Source of the DNA: Typha latifolia
Taxonomy: Eukaryota; Streptophyta; Magnoliopsida; Poales; Typhaceae
Length of the DNA stretch: 64,000 nucleotides
Direction of reading: 5' to 3'
Assembly (NCBI GenBank): GCA_019914945.1
Contig: CM034101.1
Location: 4,041,188 to 4,105,187 of the forward strand
Under the pieces are notes generated by a model. That model was not told where the DNA came from. It saw nothing but the letters and a program-made list of their open reading frames with translations, and made no database searches. This document shows, in pieces, positions 14,690 to 27,323 of this stretch; positions within the stretch are counted from its first letter, which is position 1; each line of letters begins with the position of its first letter. Position numbers and translations under genes: made by a program.

Positions 14690-17600
14690 ACCTTCTAGTT
14701 TCATATATGTCATTATCTTGGCTTTGCAATTTTGATCACTTCGTGCTTATATTATTGACAGGCACTGTACTGCATGTCGTTGAAAACTGTGACCTTCTAG
14801 ATGTTCATAAATTGGGGGATTTTGTTTCGGCAAAATACAAAATATATACCGCATTTATTATTAATATTTGAGTTCACGATATTAATTTTCGATAATATTT
14901 ACTACTATTCGTCCATTTATTGCGTCGTAATTCTCAATTGGATCAATTGGAAGAAACCATATAATAGGCAATTCATTTAAAATACTCCATGTAGGGCTCA
15001 TGAGAGTACTGACTGCTGCATCCAACATTTTGTTTCATCCAACTCTCTACATTTGACAGTAAAGTTTATGTTAAAGATTTGAATCATTTGCATTCGAAAT
15101 TATACTGGTTATATTTTTATATTATAACCTATTCTTTGTGTCCCTTTGTAGAACTCCTTAAACCATTTCTTAAAATTGTAAATAAAGTTATTATAAATGC
15201 ATATATGATGACTTATTTAACCTTCGTTATCTTTTCATATATTATATTTTTATCTTTGTTATTTGACATCCCAATTTTTATTGGCAATAGATGTAGTATC
15301 TACAAATCCACTCTGAACACTGAGGCTATTTAACATTGCTCTCCACTCTCTTTTGAGGCATCACTCACCTGGAGATTGAGTTAGATCCCTTCCTCTCATC
15401 AATATCTTGAAAATAGTAACTCTAGTCCCTTGATGATGGCTCTTATTACTAATAATTGTTTGTTCATGATTTTCTCATATATGATATGCAATATCAATCA
15501 TATATGTAGAGAGACTAATAAGTTTGCAATCTGGTTAGCATATAAATTTAAAAATATGATATTTGCTTGTACTTGGGAGGGTTCATTCCTTGATCCCCAG
15601 TGTATACTTATAGTTGCTGACATGAATGACTCCTTTTGTAATCGTGATTAATTAATGGTTCGTCTCTTTCTTTTTCATTAAAAAACATAATAAAGGATAA
15701 TGAAGGTTCTTTATCTTATATTTATACTCATTTTCTTGAGTTCTCAAGCTCTCTTTGGTAATAAATTGATGTTCTTAAACATTATACCTAAAATAAGACC
15801 ATAAAAGGAGAGGCAAAACATCAAATTTACATAAGATTGCATCCCCACAAATGGTGGCTTAGTGTAGGATCACTTATACTAAAGAGAATGAATGAAATCA
15901 GCAATCACTTTGATCCACTAATTAATGCTAACATTTCATAGCAAATGTCAAGCAAGAACACCATAGGGGGCTACAAAACAATCTCACAGCTCCTGGTATT
16001 GAGCCACTTGTTTTCCCTAACAAGCTCATCGAAATGTGTCCTAATACTAATCCAATGAGCATTGCTCTGTCACTTATCCTATCATCACCTCTTAAGACAG
16101 AGATTTATATAATTTTTGTCCCCCAAAGTTAAGATTTGGTCACAAATTTTGGATTCGCCATAGCATTTGCTCATTAAATTAATGTCAATTGCATCCACTC
16201 TTGATGGGTCCTACAAAATCTTAAGGCATTTCCTGGGAGGAGGAGACCATTAGAGAGTGGATCGGCAAAAGCTAAGCAGGCCAACTCTTCTCAATTATTT
16301 TTTCTTTCCAAGTAATGGAGATGTCAGGAAAGTAGTGTGGATTTATAGGTTTGTTGTCTTCTATTTTGTGAGAGAAAGAAATATGGGGATCAATGTGCAC
16401 TATCTTGTTCCCTTTTGGGGTTTTAATATTGGATTAGTATATTCATGCTACTCTTTTTGGTAAAAATCCACTTTTTAGCTTGATTTTCTCAATTATTTGA
16501 AACCTCACACCTCCTGATGATGATGATGATGACGACGACGACGACGATTAAAAAATAGCAAATGATCTTGCCCAACTTTTTTTTTTCTCTTAAAATATCT
16601 TTTTTTTTATATTTTCACTGCATCTAAAATTACACACAACTAATAAAAGAAGCATCTGAGAGAATTTAGAAAATTTAGATGTAATTAATCTCGGTGAAAT
16701 TTTAGTTTATCATCCCGTGGTTAGGCACTTCACCCTTCTATACTTTCAATTATATTACTTTATAAACTTATGGTTATATCTAAACTGAAAGCATTGATTT
16801 TTTTCATTATATTTTATCAAATCGGAAATTAAATTTAGAGATATTAATTAGAGATAAAGTTATACTGTCTAATATATCTAAAATTATACTTATCGAATTT
16901 CAAATAAAAAAGCTATTATAAAAATATATATATTCAAAATCTGATCGATATTCCTGTAGATGTATTAGAAAATTTATTTAATCATCTACAACTTGTATAA
17001 TATTTTTAAATTTAATATATAATTTAATAAAATATGATAAAAATATAACAGTTGTACTTTAATTTAACTTACAAGCGAGTAAAATAATATAAATAAAACT
17101 ACATAACAGTGAAGTAAATTTAGGTATAACGAGATGGAGTAAAAAAGAAAAATTCCCTTAATCCTAGTACCAACTATAGACGATATGAGAAATGAGACAC
17201 AGTATTTGCAGCCATAATTAAGAAGTAATTAATCCTAATATTCTTCATTAACTTTGTCGCGGTTGACCAGATGCCTAACAAAGTGCACGTGTGCGTGCGT
17301 TACCATTATTTTTAATTCACATGCTTTCACTAATTCAGTACTTAGGTGATTAATTAAATTTTATATTAGATAGTAGCAAAATCATTAAGAACACTATCAG
17401 TAACGCTGTTTGCTTTTGCTTTAAGACCGTCAAAAGGTGATTTCGTCTTTGTTTGCTTTTTGGTAGAAGCTAATCATCTTTTAAAAAGCCTCCCATTATG
17501 AGTCTATGATAGGTTAGGCCACCTCAGCATGTCACCAAACAAATTGGACTGTGGATTGGTCGTTGGAGAAGTCAAAGGGCCAGAGATGATTTTTAATTCA

Positions 17601-19440
17601 TGTAAAACGACGTTGAATAGTGTTGATTCATGTCAATCGCCGTTTTAAATGAATTTTAAGTGTAAGGATTGAACAATTAAGTTATCTCACTTTAAAATTA
17701 ATCTATAATTTAATTTAGAAAATTGTATTAAAAACATCATACGTTTTGTTTTTATTATAGGATTATTTATTATTCAATCTTTTAATTTTGCTTTTAATAC
17801 CTAAAAATTAGTATACTATTAATTATTTTAACGATCAGTTATCATACATATTAATTATATTAATTGTATATATATATAATAATAAATTTTAATACCCTTG
17901 AGTAACTCTTTTTTATTGTTAAGGTGAAAATAAAAATGCACCAATTTTAAAGTCAAGAGAGATATTTTTCAAGTTGTTGTTTGGGTTAAAATGGTGTTTT
18001 AATAATAAGTTATCTTAATTGTCTTATTTTAAATTTGAAGGGCTTTTCTTTTATAATTTTTTTTTGAAGGACTTAACCTAAAGATATGGCTGGCGAAGGA
18101 GGTGGAGAAAAAAGATGAGGTTTGCTAGAGGAGGAGAACGCGGCGAGTTTGATGCTTAGAAGAAAAAGGGATCGGAGCGAACAACCTAAGCTACAAAGGT
18201 TGTTGGGAGTTTAGGATGATGGTTTGAGCATTAAGAATCATTATTTATATATCGATCAAGCTTGGGCTAGGCAGCTTCTCAGGCTCAGCTTGAAATTAAA
18301 ATTGAGCCTTAAATTTAGGTTTAGTTTCAGCTCAATTCAAGTCAAGCCGCTTATTTATTTTGACACTCCTACTTCTAAGTTGCTAATTTTATGAATGTCT
18401 CAAGTTCTTCTCAGTTGGATTAAGACTCTAATATCTCTAATTAGCTAACTTTGACCCTAAGCCTAGCCTCCGCCGAACCCAATAACTCTTTAAACCGTGC
18501 CAAATTCTATTTTAGAGGCTCGGACTTGACTGCCAAGGCTGGGAGAATATGCGGATTCATAGCTATGGACGAGAAGAGCTTTGCAGAAAAAAGAGATATA
18601 TTCAAGTACTATAATATATAATATAAAATTGGTGAATGAATTGAAAAGATCTTAGTGTAATAACATATACTATAACAACAACAAAAAGTTCACCGCAGTT
18701 CTAATTGAGGATTCTAGTAATTGCCATCATAGCTTCTATGGGTCCAAGGTTAAAAGATAAAAAAAATAAGCAAAAACTTGTTAGTTTTTTGGAAAGAAAA
18801 TATTAGTTGTAAAATAATGATGGTAGAAAAAGAAAAATGAAGAAGAAAGAAAGCTATTATAGAAAATAGAAACCAAGAAAGCCAGGGCCCAATCTAGACC
18901 TATACAGTTACACTAATCAGGCTGTAGGTTTGGGTTTTGGGCCGGGCTTCAAGTTCAGGTTTTAGGATTCGAGTTTTGGGCTGGGCCAAGTAGGGACAGA
19001 CTAATCCCATCCCAATTGAATTGACCTCAGTTCTAGACCCAGTTCAGGCTTGGGCTGGGTCATGAGTCATGACCAGTGGACTTCAACTGGGTTTTGGGTT
19101 ATCGAGCCCGATAAGCAGCCCTAGTCTTAGGCCGAAGATAGACCCGTTAGAAATCAGATAATTGGGGCATTGGTTCAACTAGTGGGTCACTAGGTTAGGC
19201 TGCTTGTTTATCTAAGATTATTTTAAATATTAAAATAATAATTTTATAGTTCTAAAAAATGAGCAACCTAGTCGGTTTGTAGAAATCCATCTGAATTGCA
19301 CCGTTTGATCCATTGCATTTTTAATGTCTTATAACTCACTCTAGTGTCATCTAAAGTGGGGTTGGACCCAACTTATGTATACGTGCCACAAGAAAGATAG
19401 GAAAAATAAACTATAAAATATGAAAATGACTTAAAATATT
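14690..19440. other. AT-rich gene desert
   Basis: About 4.7 kb of AT-rich sequence without a recognisable coding frame, RNA gene or intact mobile element. A short (GAT)n/(GAC)n tract lies at 16516-16550. Around 18.24-18.36 and 18.88-19.14 kb there are word-rich degenerate stretches (GGGCTGGG, GGGCCGGGC, TTGGGTTTTGGG) of the kind left by old plant transposons. No termini or target-site duplications were identified. Confidence 0.45.
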
Positions 19441-19630
19441 CATGCGGAACAAGGGCAATGACAAAGGCACGAATCTACTTAGATGGAATGTGGTGACATG
19501 AGCTAAGTCTGAGGGTAGTCTTGGAGTTCATAGATTAAATGCAATTAGGCATGCTTTATTAGGTAAGCATGTTTGATCCATCTTGAATAATGGCCAAGCG
19601 CTGTGGATTAAAATTATGGACGGCAAATAC

Positions 19631-19980
19631 AAGAAGCTTGACCTGACCGATGGAGGCCCAAAGCCTAGTCTCGTTCTTCATGGCTCCGATGGTCCCTTCG
19701 TAAAATAGTCAATACTTTAAAAATGGGTTGTAGCAAATGGTTAGGTAACAGGCCGACTATGTCTGCTACCCGTGAGCCTTGGGCCTCGGTCACCACGTGG
19801 TATGCAACCAAGGATCATTGATCCCTCCTTGTTCTAAGAGGACCTAAAGGTGGCTGACGTAGCCTTTGGATCTCGTTGGGACATGGTGAGGCTAAGCAGT
19901 TATGGAGGTTTAATTTCAACACTCTAGTTGGAGCACGCAACCAGTTTAGATTCTTGGATCTAGTAGCCTCACCCAACGGG
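19631..19980 (+). repeat. LINE segment, duplicated copy 1
   Basis: This stretch matches 20445-20807 almost base for base, from AAGAAGCTTGACC to CACCCAA(C/T)GGGAGT, with scattered substitutions and small indels. It is the upstream half of a larger direct duplication. Confidence 0.85.
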
Positions 19981-20343
19981 AGTAAAATATATTAAAAATG
20001 ACATAAAATAATAACTTACCCCTTTTTGTAGTTAAGTCAAAGTCTAAAGTGTAGTTACGAACTTATCCCCATTACAAATTTAATTTATTTGCACCAATTA
20101 GTTTTTTCGCTAGTACTAAGTTGGAGGTAATTTTCTATTGAAGCTGTTAATAAAAAAAATTTCCATCATTTTGTTCACATATTATTTCTCTTTGAATATT
20201 TGTAACATCTAAAATATAAAAGTGAAAAAAGCGTGACGAGAAAAAATAGCATAACATAAAAATATTTTCATAATTTTTTTAATTACCTGTTGTAAAAAGA
20301 AATAAATATTTTAATTTTTCATATTAAATTTGACATTCGGCAG

Positions 20344-20427
<84 letters not shown>

Positions 20428-20444
20428 GAAAGTCATAAAAACAC
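19981..20444. repeat. AT-rich repeat R, copy 1, with internal (TA)n
   Basis: The sequence from AGTAAAATATATT through GACATTCGGCAGC, a long TA tract (20345-20422) and AATGAAAGTCATAAAAACAC is found again at 22137-22580 with few changes. Both copies carry the TA tract at the same place, so the tract predates the duplication. No coding capacity. Confidence 0.88.
20345..20422. repeat. (TA)n microsatellite, about 39 units
   Basis: Uninterrupted TA tract inside repeat R copy 1. The equivalent tract in copy 2 (22503-22556) is about 27 units, so the two have diverged in length since duplication. Confidence 0.95.
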
Positions 20445-20807
20445 AAGAAGCTTGACCGATGGAGGCCCAAAGCCTAGTCTCGTTCTTTATGGCTCCGATG
20501 GTCCCTTCGTAAAATAGTCAACACTTTAAAAATTGGTTGTAGGAAATGGTTAGGTAACATGCCGACCATGTCTGCTGCCCGTGAGCCTTAGGCCTCGGTC
20601 ACCACATGGTATGCAACCTAGGATCATTGATCCCTCCTTGTTCTAAGAGGACCTAAAGGTGGCTGACTTAGCCTTTGGATCTCGTTGGGACATAGTGAGG
20701 CTAAGCAGTTAGAGAGGTTTAAATGTGGCAGCTGGTATTTCAGCACTCTAATTGGAGGACGCAACCAGTTCAGATTCTTGGATCTAGTGGCCTCACCCAA
20801 TGGGAGT
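20445..20807 (+). repeat. LINE segment, duplicated copy 2
   Basis: Counterpart of 19631-19980. Here the LINE continues past GGGAGT into the zinc-binding and RNase H remnants, whereas copy 1 jumps straight into repeat R. Confidence 0.85.
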
Positions 20808-21730
20808 CCCTTGAGTTAGCTGCATCAACTCCTTCCTGGCTACTCTCGCTCTTGATGTCTAGGAGGGGTGGAAGCTACTATGGAGTATTCCCAAAGCCCA
20901 TGAGTGTGCACCTTCCTTTGGAAGCTGCTCTCGAACTACCTACCAATCCGGGCTTTCCTCCATGCCTTATGTATTAGCCCTGAAGTGCAATGCGCTCCAT
21001 ATGGGCTCCACTCAGAATCAAATGATCACCTCTTCTTTGCTTGTAGGTATGCCAAAGTTAGTCTCGAAGAAACTCCACGGAGGCTTTGAGAGTGTCAATC
21101 CTATAAGGTTTAATCACGCAACTAACGATCTGTTCTAGAATGCCAACATCAAGGGCTTTATTGCGATGATGCTGGTGCAGCTTTGGAAGCAACGCAATGA
21201 TGTTGTGTTTAGGGGGAAACATGGACCCCTCAAGGGTAGTGGCATGGTGGGCAAAGCTCTTTAGGTTGACTTATGAGGCCCAGGCTCCTTGGAAGGCCAC
21301 CTAGCTTCCTCACATTGGCATCTCTTGATGCCTCCTCCGATCAGTCGGGTGAAAGTCAATACCGATGGTGTGCTCGTTTCCAAAGCTAGTCCCTCTAGAC
21401 TCAGTCCTCACCATAGAAGCCAGTCTCATGGCGCGATTCCTCCAGACTCAGAATCCTACGCAGAGACTCTTTTTTCTCATGGCACCTGAAGCGTCTCATA
21501 GAAGAAATTCCTTCCTTTATCCCTTCTTCTCGGTTTGTAGTTTTTTCTCACTTTTTGAAGGAGAGGAACTTTGCTGCCAAGTGGGTAGCTTCTCGGGGCT
21601 GGGATGCCTCAAGTGTGTTATTTTGAAGGAGAATGATTATGTTCCCCCAGTTCTCTTACGTTTGTTACGCTTTGACTCCTCTCTAGCCATAATTGGTAGC
21701 GAGGTGCCTAGTTAACCTCAGCTCTTTTAT

Positions 21731-22136
21731 TTAAAAAAAATATTCGAGCTGACCGTTGTTGATAGATTGGAATCATATGAATTGTCCAACCCAAATATGC
21801 CAATTGGGTTACAATTGAAGAATAATGAAATTTTTATTTATGAAATATACCTAATTATGCAACCATAAACAAAATAAATTATATTAGATGGAAGGAAACA
21901 AAAGGAAATGGAGTATTTTTGTTCATCTATTAGGTTTTTTTAATAAAAGATTACCGAATGGGTCTAGTGATAAATTAAAATAGTTCAGAGGGTGTATTTT
22001 AGTATTTGTCTACTTTTTCTTCTTGAGAGGGTAAAAGTGATACACAGTGATAGTTGAGGAGTCAAGATATAATTAATAAAAGAAATTAAAAGTTAAAAAG
22101 ATATTCTAGTTAAGAATAAATTACAAATATGTGAAG
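21731..22136. other. Sequence between the LINE remnant and repeat R copy 2
   Basis: AT-rich, non-coding. It is the part of the duplicated unit that is missing from the upstream copy. Confidence 0.4.
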
Positions 22137-22501
22137 AGTAAAAGATATTAAAAAAGATATAAAATAATAACTTATCCCTTTTTATAGTTAACTCAAAGTC
22201 TAAAGTGTATTTCCGAACTTATCCCCGTTACAAATTTAATTTATCTGCACCAATTAGTTTTTTTCGCTGGTACCAATGTTGGAGGTAATTTTCTATTGAA
22301 GCTGTTAATACATTTTTTTTTCATCATTTTGTTCACGTATTATCTCTCTTTGAATATTTGTAACATCTAAAATATAAAAGTGAAAAAAGCGTGACGAGAA
22401 AAAATAGCATAATATAAAAACATTTTTCATAATTTTTTAATTACTTGTTGTAAAAAGAAATAAATATTTTGATTTTTCATATTAAATTTGACATTCGGCA
22501 G

Positions 22502-22559
<58 letters not shown>

Positions 22560-22580
22560 AAATGAAAGTCATAAAAACAC
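22137..22580. repeat. AT-rich repeat R, copy 2, with internal (TA)n
   Basis: Direct repeat of 19981-20444 at roughly 90 per cent identity by eye. It ends in the same AATGAAAGTCATAAAAACAC and is then followed by unrelated sequence (TCAAATTTTG). Confidence 0.88.
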
Positions 22581-23151
22581 TCAAATTTTGATCTCATAAA
22601 ATATAGGGATATTTACACTAATTTTAATCTTTCAGAATTACCACTAATTCTCTTTTTAATATTACAATTATGGTTAATTTTTTATATAACCTTCCTAACG
22701 GATTATTATTATAAAGTTAATAAACAAATAAAAATATTTCTTTTATAGTTTGGAGTGTAAAAATATTTTTGTCTCATATTTTATATATACTCCGTCTGAG
22801 TATTATATGAATAACTTTTAAAGTATTTCTAAAAATTTAAGCGTCTCTAGTACCTGTTGTTACCCGAAGGGAGAAGAGGACAACGAAGGGATTGGAAGAG
22901 AAACGAGAAGTAATACAGAGACGCTCGTCTCCCGATCATGACGTCTCCAAAACCCGAGAGCCACAGCAGCTGGATAAGGAACCCAAAGCCGCATGCTTCC
23001 CAATCTCTTTGAATCAAATCTGTTCTTACGCCATTACTTATATATATAGGTGTGTGTGTGTGTGTGTGTGTGTGTATCGTCACTAGTTCACTACATCACA
23101 ACTCTCTTACCTCCATCCTTCTATCTCTCTTGATCCCGATCTCTTAGAAAG
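22581..23151. other. Promoter side and leader of malate dehydrogenase
   Basis: Non-coding. A TATATATATA block at about 23039-23048 followed by (GT)n at 23050-23075 sits roughly 100 bases above the ATG and could serve as the TATA region. The leader after about 23080 is CT-rich. No other gene was found. Confidence 0.45.
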
Positions 23152-26100
23152 ATGCAACCTGGCTCCGAGGCTTCGCAGCGCGTTGCGAGGATCGCTGCTC
23201 ATCTGCATCCTCTGAGTTCCCAGGTTTCCTCTCGTTCTTTCCTTGGAATTTGGTGGTTCTTTTCGCTCAAATTTCTTGATGTTCCAATCATTTGGTCTTC
23301 TGGGTATTGTTGGTTTTGCTCTTTACATGCCGTATGTGATGGAAAAATGGCATCTTGGTGGAATTTACGGCAAATATGGACGACGATTCCTAAACTACTA
23401 TTTGGATTCATTGTTTGTGTTCTCGTTTCCCCCGTTGGCTGATTCGTTTGGTTTGTGTATTTGAAGATGGGGGAGATTTCCATGCTGAGGCGCTCTGATT
23501 GTCGTGCAAAAGGAGGGGCGCCTGGATTTAAAGTAGCAATATTGGGTGCTGCAGGTGGAATTGGTCAGCCCCTTGCTATGTTGATGAAGATGAATCCATT
23601 GGTATCAGTACTGCATCTCTATGATGTCGTCAACTCCCCTGGTGTCACTGCCGATATAAGTCACATGGACACTGGTGCTGTGGTAATGTATTTGATTAAT
23701 ATGATCTTCCTTTTTATTTATTTTAGTGATAGTTCTAAGAATGGGACGTATAAGGATAATTTTACGTTTTGGACATCATGCATCTCCTTGTATTGTGATG
23801 TTATATACTTTCTTCGTTGATTTACTTCAGATCAAGTTAAGTGATGTATGTGATGCCTCTTTAATATTTTTTTGATATCCTGTTGTTATTATAAGACACA
23901 AATGGTGGTAATGTGTCTGCTAACAAATTTGTTAGATGAAAGCACATAATTTCTTAAAACAAATTAGGACACTGGCTTTCTTTTGGCTGATTTTCCTCAG
24001 ACTTTTTGATGCTTAGATTAAGAAAGGATCTGGTAAATCAATAATCTTATGCCATTTGTTGTGTTATTTATCTTACATCCAAACTGTGATTGTAATGGAT
24101 AGAACCTTGGGTAATTGTGCTTTTAATGTTCTAATTGCTGTCCTTTTAACTTGTAGATTTATACGAAGTTAATAAACAATTTGTTTTAAGAACATAGACA
24201 GTATTAAGTGAATCAAATACTCCTCTGTGATAATATGTTTTATATAGAAGTTGTTCTTGAAGTAGTTAAATGCAGTAATGTTGTTTATCCAGGTACGTGG
24301 CTTTTTGGCCCAGCCACAATTGGACAATGCACTTACTGGGATGGACCTTGTGATAATTCCTGCTGGTGTCCCTCGAAAACCCGGAATGACAAGGGATGAT
24401 TTGTTTAAAATCAATGCTGGCATTGTTCGGACTCTTTGTGAGGGGGTTGCTAGGTGCTGCCCTAATGCAATTGTGAACTTGATCAGTAATCCTGTGAACT
24501 CTACTGTTCCTATTGCTGCAGAAGTTTTTAAGAAAGCTGGAACATATGATCCTAAGCGTCTCCTGGGAGTGACAACTCTTGATGTAGTGCGGGCCAATAC
24601 TTTTGTGGTATACAGATTAACAAAACTTGCCAAGTTTCTAATATATAGCGTAGAAAATTTTCTAATAATTTGGTTTCAACTACTACTATTTCTTTGGTCT
24701 TTATGTTCTTTTGTCATTGCTGCTCTACAAGATTTCATGAGTTTGGCACGTGTATGTCTTTGTTCCACTTAATCCATGGTTCTTCTTAATTGTATATTCT
24801 GTTCAAAGGCGGAAGTGCTTGGCGTTGACCCCAGAGAAGTTAATGTTCCTGTGGTTGGTGGACATTCAGGAGTTACAATATTACCACTTCTTTCACAGGT
24901 GAGATTAGCCCTGCTATTTCATTTTCTGATCAAGGAGAATTAGTCTAACATGCATCTGTATGTTGGATTCTTTTTTACGGTTACCTTATTAGGGCTTTTA
25001 ATTTATCCAGGTGAACCCTCCAGCTTCATTCACGCCACAAGAGATGGCTTATCTAACTGATCGCATACAGAATGGGGGGACAGAAGTTGTTGAGGTATAA
25101 CGTTGATCAGTTTTGAGCTACATTATTTTCCAAACTCTTTGGAGTTTGTAGGACATTGAATGCTCAAGTATGTGTGTCCTTTGAAAGAAATTATGTCACC
25201 AAAACTATCGACCATATGATTTGCATTTTGAACTCGTTCAGTTGAATTTTCTCTATTTAAAAATTGACTATTATGGGACATTACCAATATATATTTTAAG
25301 GAATTAAAATGGATGTAAGCAGTGCCAGCAGCACTCTTACACATGCAATGTAACGATCTTTCAATTTATTGCAAGCAAGATGAGCAAAGTTTGGAACAAT
25401 TAACATACTTGAATTTTACCACTAACAGACATCCGAAGAATTCATTTGGTGTGTGTGTGTGTGCATAATCTGTTTAGTGTTTGCTGGCAGTTATGAGAAT
25501 TACTAGCTAAGGGTCATTATCCTTTAGCTTTGTTTGACCTCAGTGAACTTTTTGATGTAAAACGTTCTCGTTGTTGTGTCCAAAATTCCATCTGATAAAA
25601 ATGTGTTAACTTTACAAGATATCATTTGGTGTGTGTGTGCATAATCTATTTAGTGTTTGCTGGCAGTTATGAGAATTACTAGCTAAGGTTCATTATCCTT
25701 TTGCTTTGTTTGACCTCAGTGAACTTTTTGATGTAAAACATTCTTGTCGTTGTGTCCAAAATTCCATCTGATAAAAATGTGTTAACTTTACAAGATAACA
25801 GCATTTTGAAACTGCATTAATCGCTTAATGATGCAGGCAAAAGCTGGAGCGGGATCTGCAACTTTGTCAATGGTTGGTTTTGTTTACTTCCTACCCTGTT
25901 TCCTTTCCTATTTATCAGTGCTAATTATTAGCTAAATGCTTGTGGACTGACAAAAAACACTTAATGAAGGCATTTGCCGCTGCTAAATTTGCTGATGCAT
26001 GCTTGCGGGGATTGAGAGGTGATGCTGGTATAGTGGAGTGCTCTTATGTGGCTTCTCAGGTTTTTTTCTACCAAAACTTATATCCTCTTCCCTTCTGTGA

Positions 26101-26512
26101 AGTTAATGATATAAGCTATTTACAACTTTTTTTCTTTTACATGGTTATAGGTGACAGAACTACCCTTTTTTGCATCGAAAGTACGGTTAACACGTTCTGG
26201 AGCTGAGGAGATCTTTCCTCTTGGACCATTGAATGAGTTTGAGAGGTCTGTAGCTCAATTTAGTTTCTCTGTTGTTGATGTATTCGCTCTTTATTTACCT
26301 TATTGTTGTTTGGTAAGTTTGTAGTCCTAAACTATATATACTTAATTTTTCAAAAATTAACGTTGACAATATCCAATTGTCTTATGGTGAACTTGAACCA
26401 GAATAACCTATATGACTCCACACTCCTTTATTATGGCAGGGCTGGCTTGGAGAAGGCGAAGAAAGAACTAGCGGAGAGCATTCAAAAGGGTATTTCCTTC
26501 ATTAAGAAGTAA
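23152..26512 (+). CDS. PMDH: Peroxisomal (glyoxysomal) malate dehydrogenase, nine exons
   Basis: NAD-dependent malate dehydrogenase that interconverts malate and oxaloacetate in peroxisomes, supporting beta-oxidation, the glyoxylate cycle and photorespiration. Exons: 23152-23223, 23467-23682, 24293-24607, 24809-24898, 25011-25094, 25837-25872, 25970-26059, 26151-26245, 26440-26512; 1071 nt gives 356 residues, the family length. Exon 1 encodes a PTS2 import signal (RVARIAAHL, fitting R-[L/V/I/Q]-x5-H-L). Then come the NAD-binding loop [15 protein letters not shown], the substrate loop [11 protein letters not shown], the [15 protein letters not shown] segment and the active-site [11 protein letters not shown]. 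Introns are ordinary GT..AG; intron 5 contains a 179-bp direct duplication. Exon 2 begins exactly with an ATG codon, which could start a shorter protein without the signal. Confidence 0.96.
25441..25798 (+). repeat. 179-bp direct tandem duplication in an MDH intron
   Basis: Two adjacent copies of a unit starting ATTTGGTGTGTGTG and ending TTAACTTTACAAGATA, differing in a few bases and in GT tract length. Both lie in intron 5 of the malate dehydrogenase gene and do not touch splice sites. Confidence 0.9.
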
Positions 26513-27258
26513 GAAGGAAGGAAGAAAGATGCCTATCCTCTGGTTTTATTATCCATACAAATGAACCTATCTTATAGAAAACTTTGCTACTGCTGTAATT
26601 TCTGCTACATAAGTTTTCGAGGTACATGCAATCTTTTCTTAATTAATTAACTTTGAGGAAGGTGGAGTTGTTACCTAATGCTTGTTGTTCATGTTTATAA
26701 CCTCAGAACTCCATCAGTATAGTTTTGGTGACAATTCCCCATTCAGTTCAAGAGTTCTTAGAGTAGATGCTCTTTTGCAATCAAATTGATGCTATTTCTC
26801 TTCTTCTTTTTCCCCATTAGACTTTAGGGGATAATAGTTATTTAATCAATTTAGAAATAAAGAAGAGCTAGTGATCCTTTCTTAGTTGTAGGATATATAT
26901 ATATATATATATATATATAGTCCATGCTACCAAAGAACTGCATAGATAAGTAGTTATATGAGGACCATGACATATTGCATGATAGAGGGTGGTTGCCTTT
27001 CTAGGGCTAGTGTTATAATTTTTCTTACGAGTAGTTTTACGGGTCCTTGCTAGTGTCTTTTTATATGCTACTGACATATAATATATGGGATGATTATTGA
27101 TTAAGCAATATAGGCAATTATTAACTTGCCAAATGGGTTATTCTGTTCTCTATCTTGTAATGCGTTTTACATGGACAATGTCACCACAAAACAACTGAGA
27201 ACCAACAGCTTAATCTACCAAGCATACACTTACTAGTCTATATCAATCTTTTTCACTT

Positions 27259-27323
<65 letters not shown>

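Larger units (their letters stand above)
19470..21730 (+). mobile_element. LINE-type retrotransposon 3' part, decayed
   Basis: A broken plant LINE. In shifting plus-strand frames it reads like the end of reverse transcriptase (LNAIRHALLGKH, then ALWIKIMDGKYKKL near 19.53-19.64 kb), the zinc-binding RVT region (FLWKLLSNYLPIRAFLHA, ESNDHLFFACRYAKV near 20.91-21.06 kb), a linker (LWKQRNDVVF near 21.18 kb) and the start of a plant-LINE RNase H domain (PPPISRVKVNTDGV near 21.33 kb). Many stops and frameshifts interrupt it, so it is inactive. It is interrupted by an AT-rich repeat at 19981-20444, and the 19631-19980 part is a second copy of 20445-20807 (see repeats). Confidence 0.75.

Noticed and set aside
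14384..14871. Open frames encoding poly Arg-Glu or poly Leu-Ser
   Set aside because: Direct translation of the (CT)n tract, not a gene. The same applies near 32700, 49600, 57860 and 62590.
15079..15651. Hydrophobic open frames of 73-84 codons in the AT-rich desert
   Set aside because: AT-rich sequence yields Ile/Leu/Phe-rich frames by chance; no start context, splice partners or family motifs.
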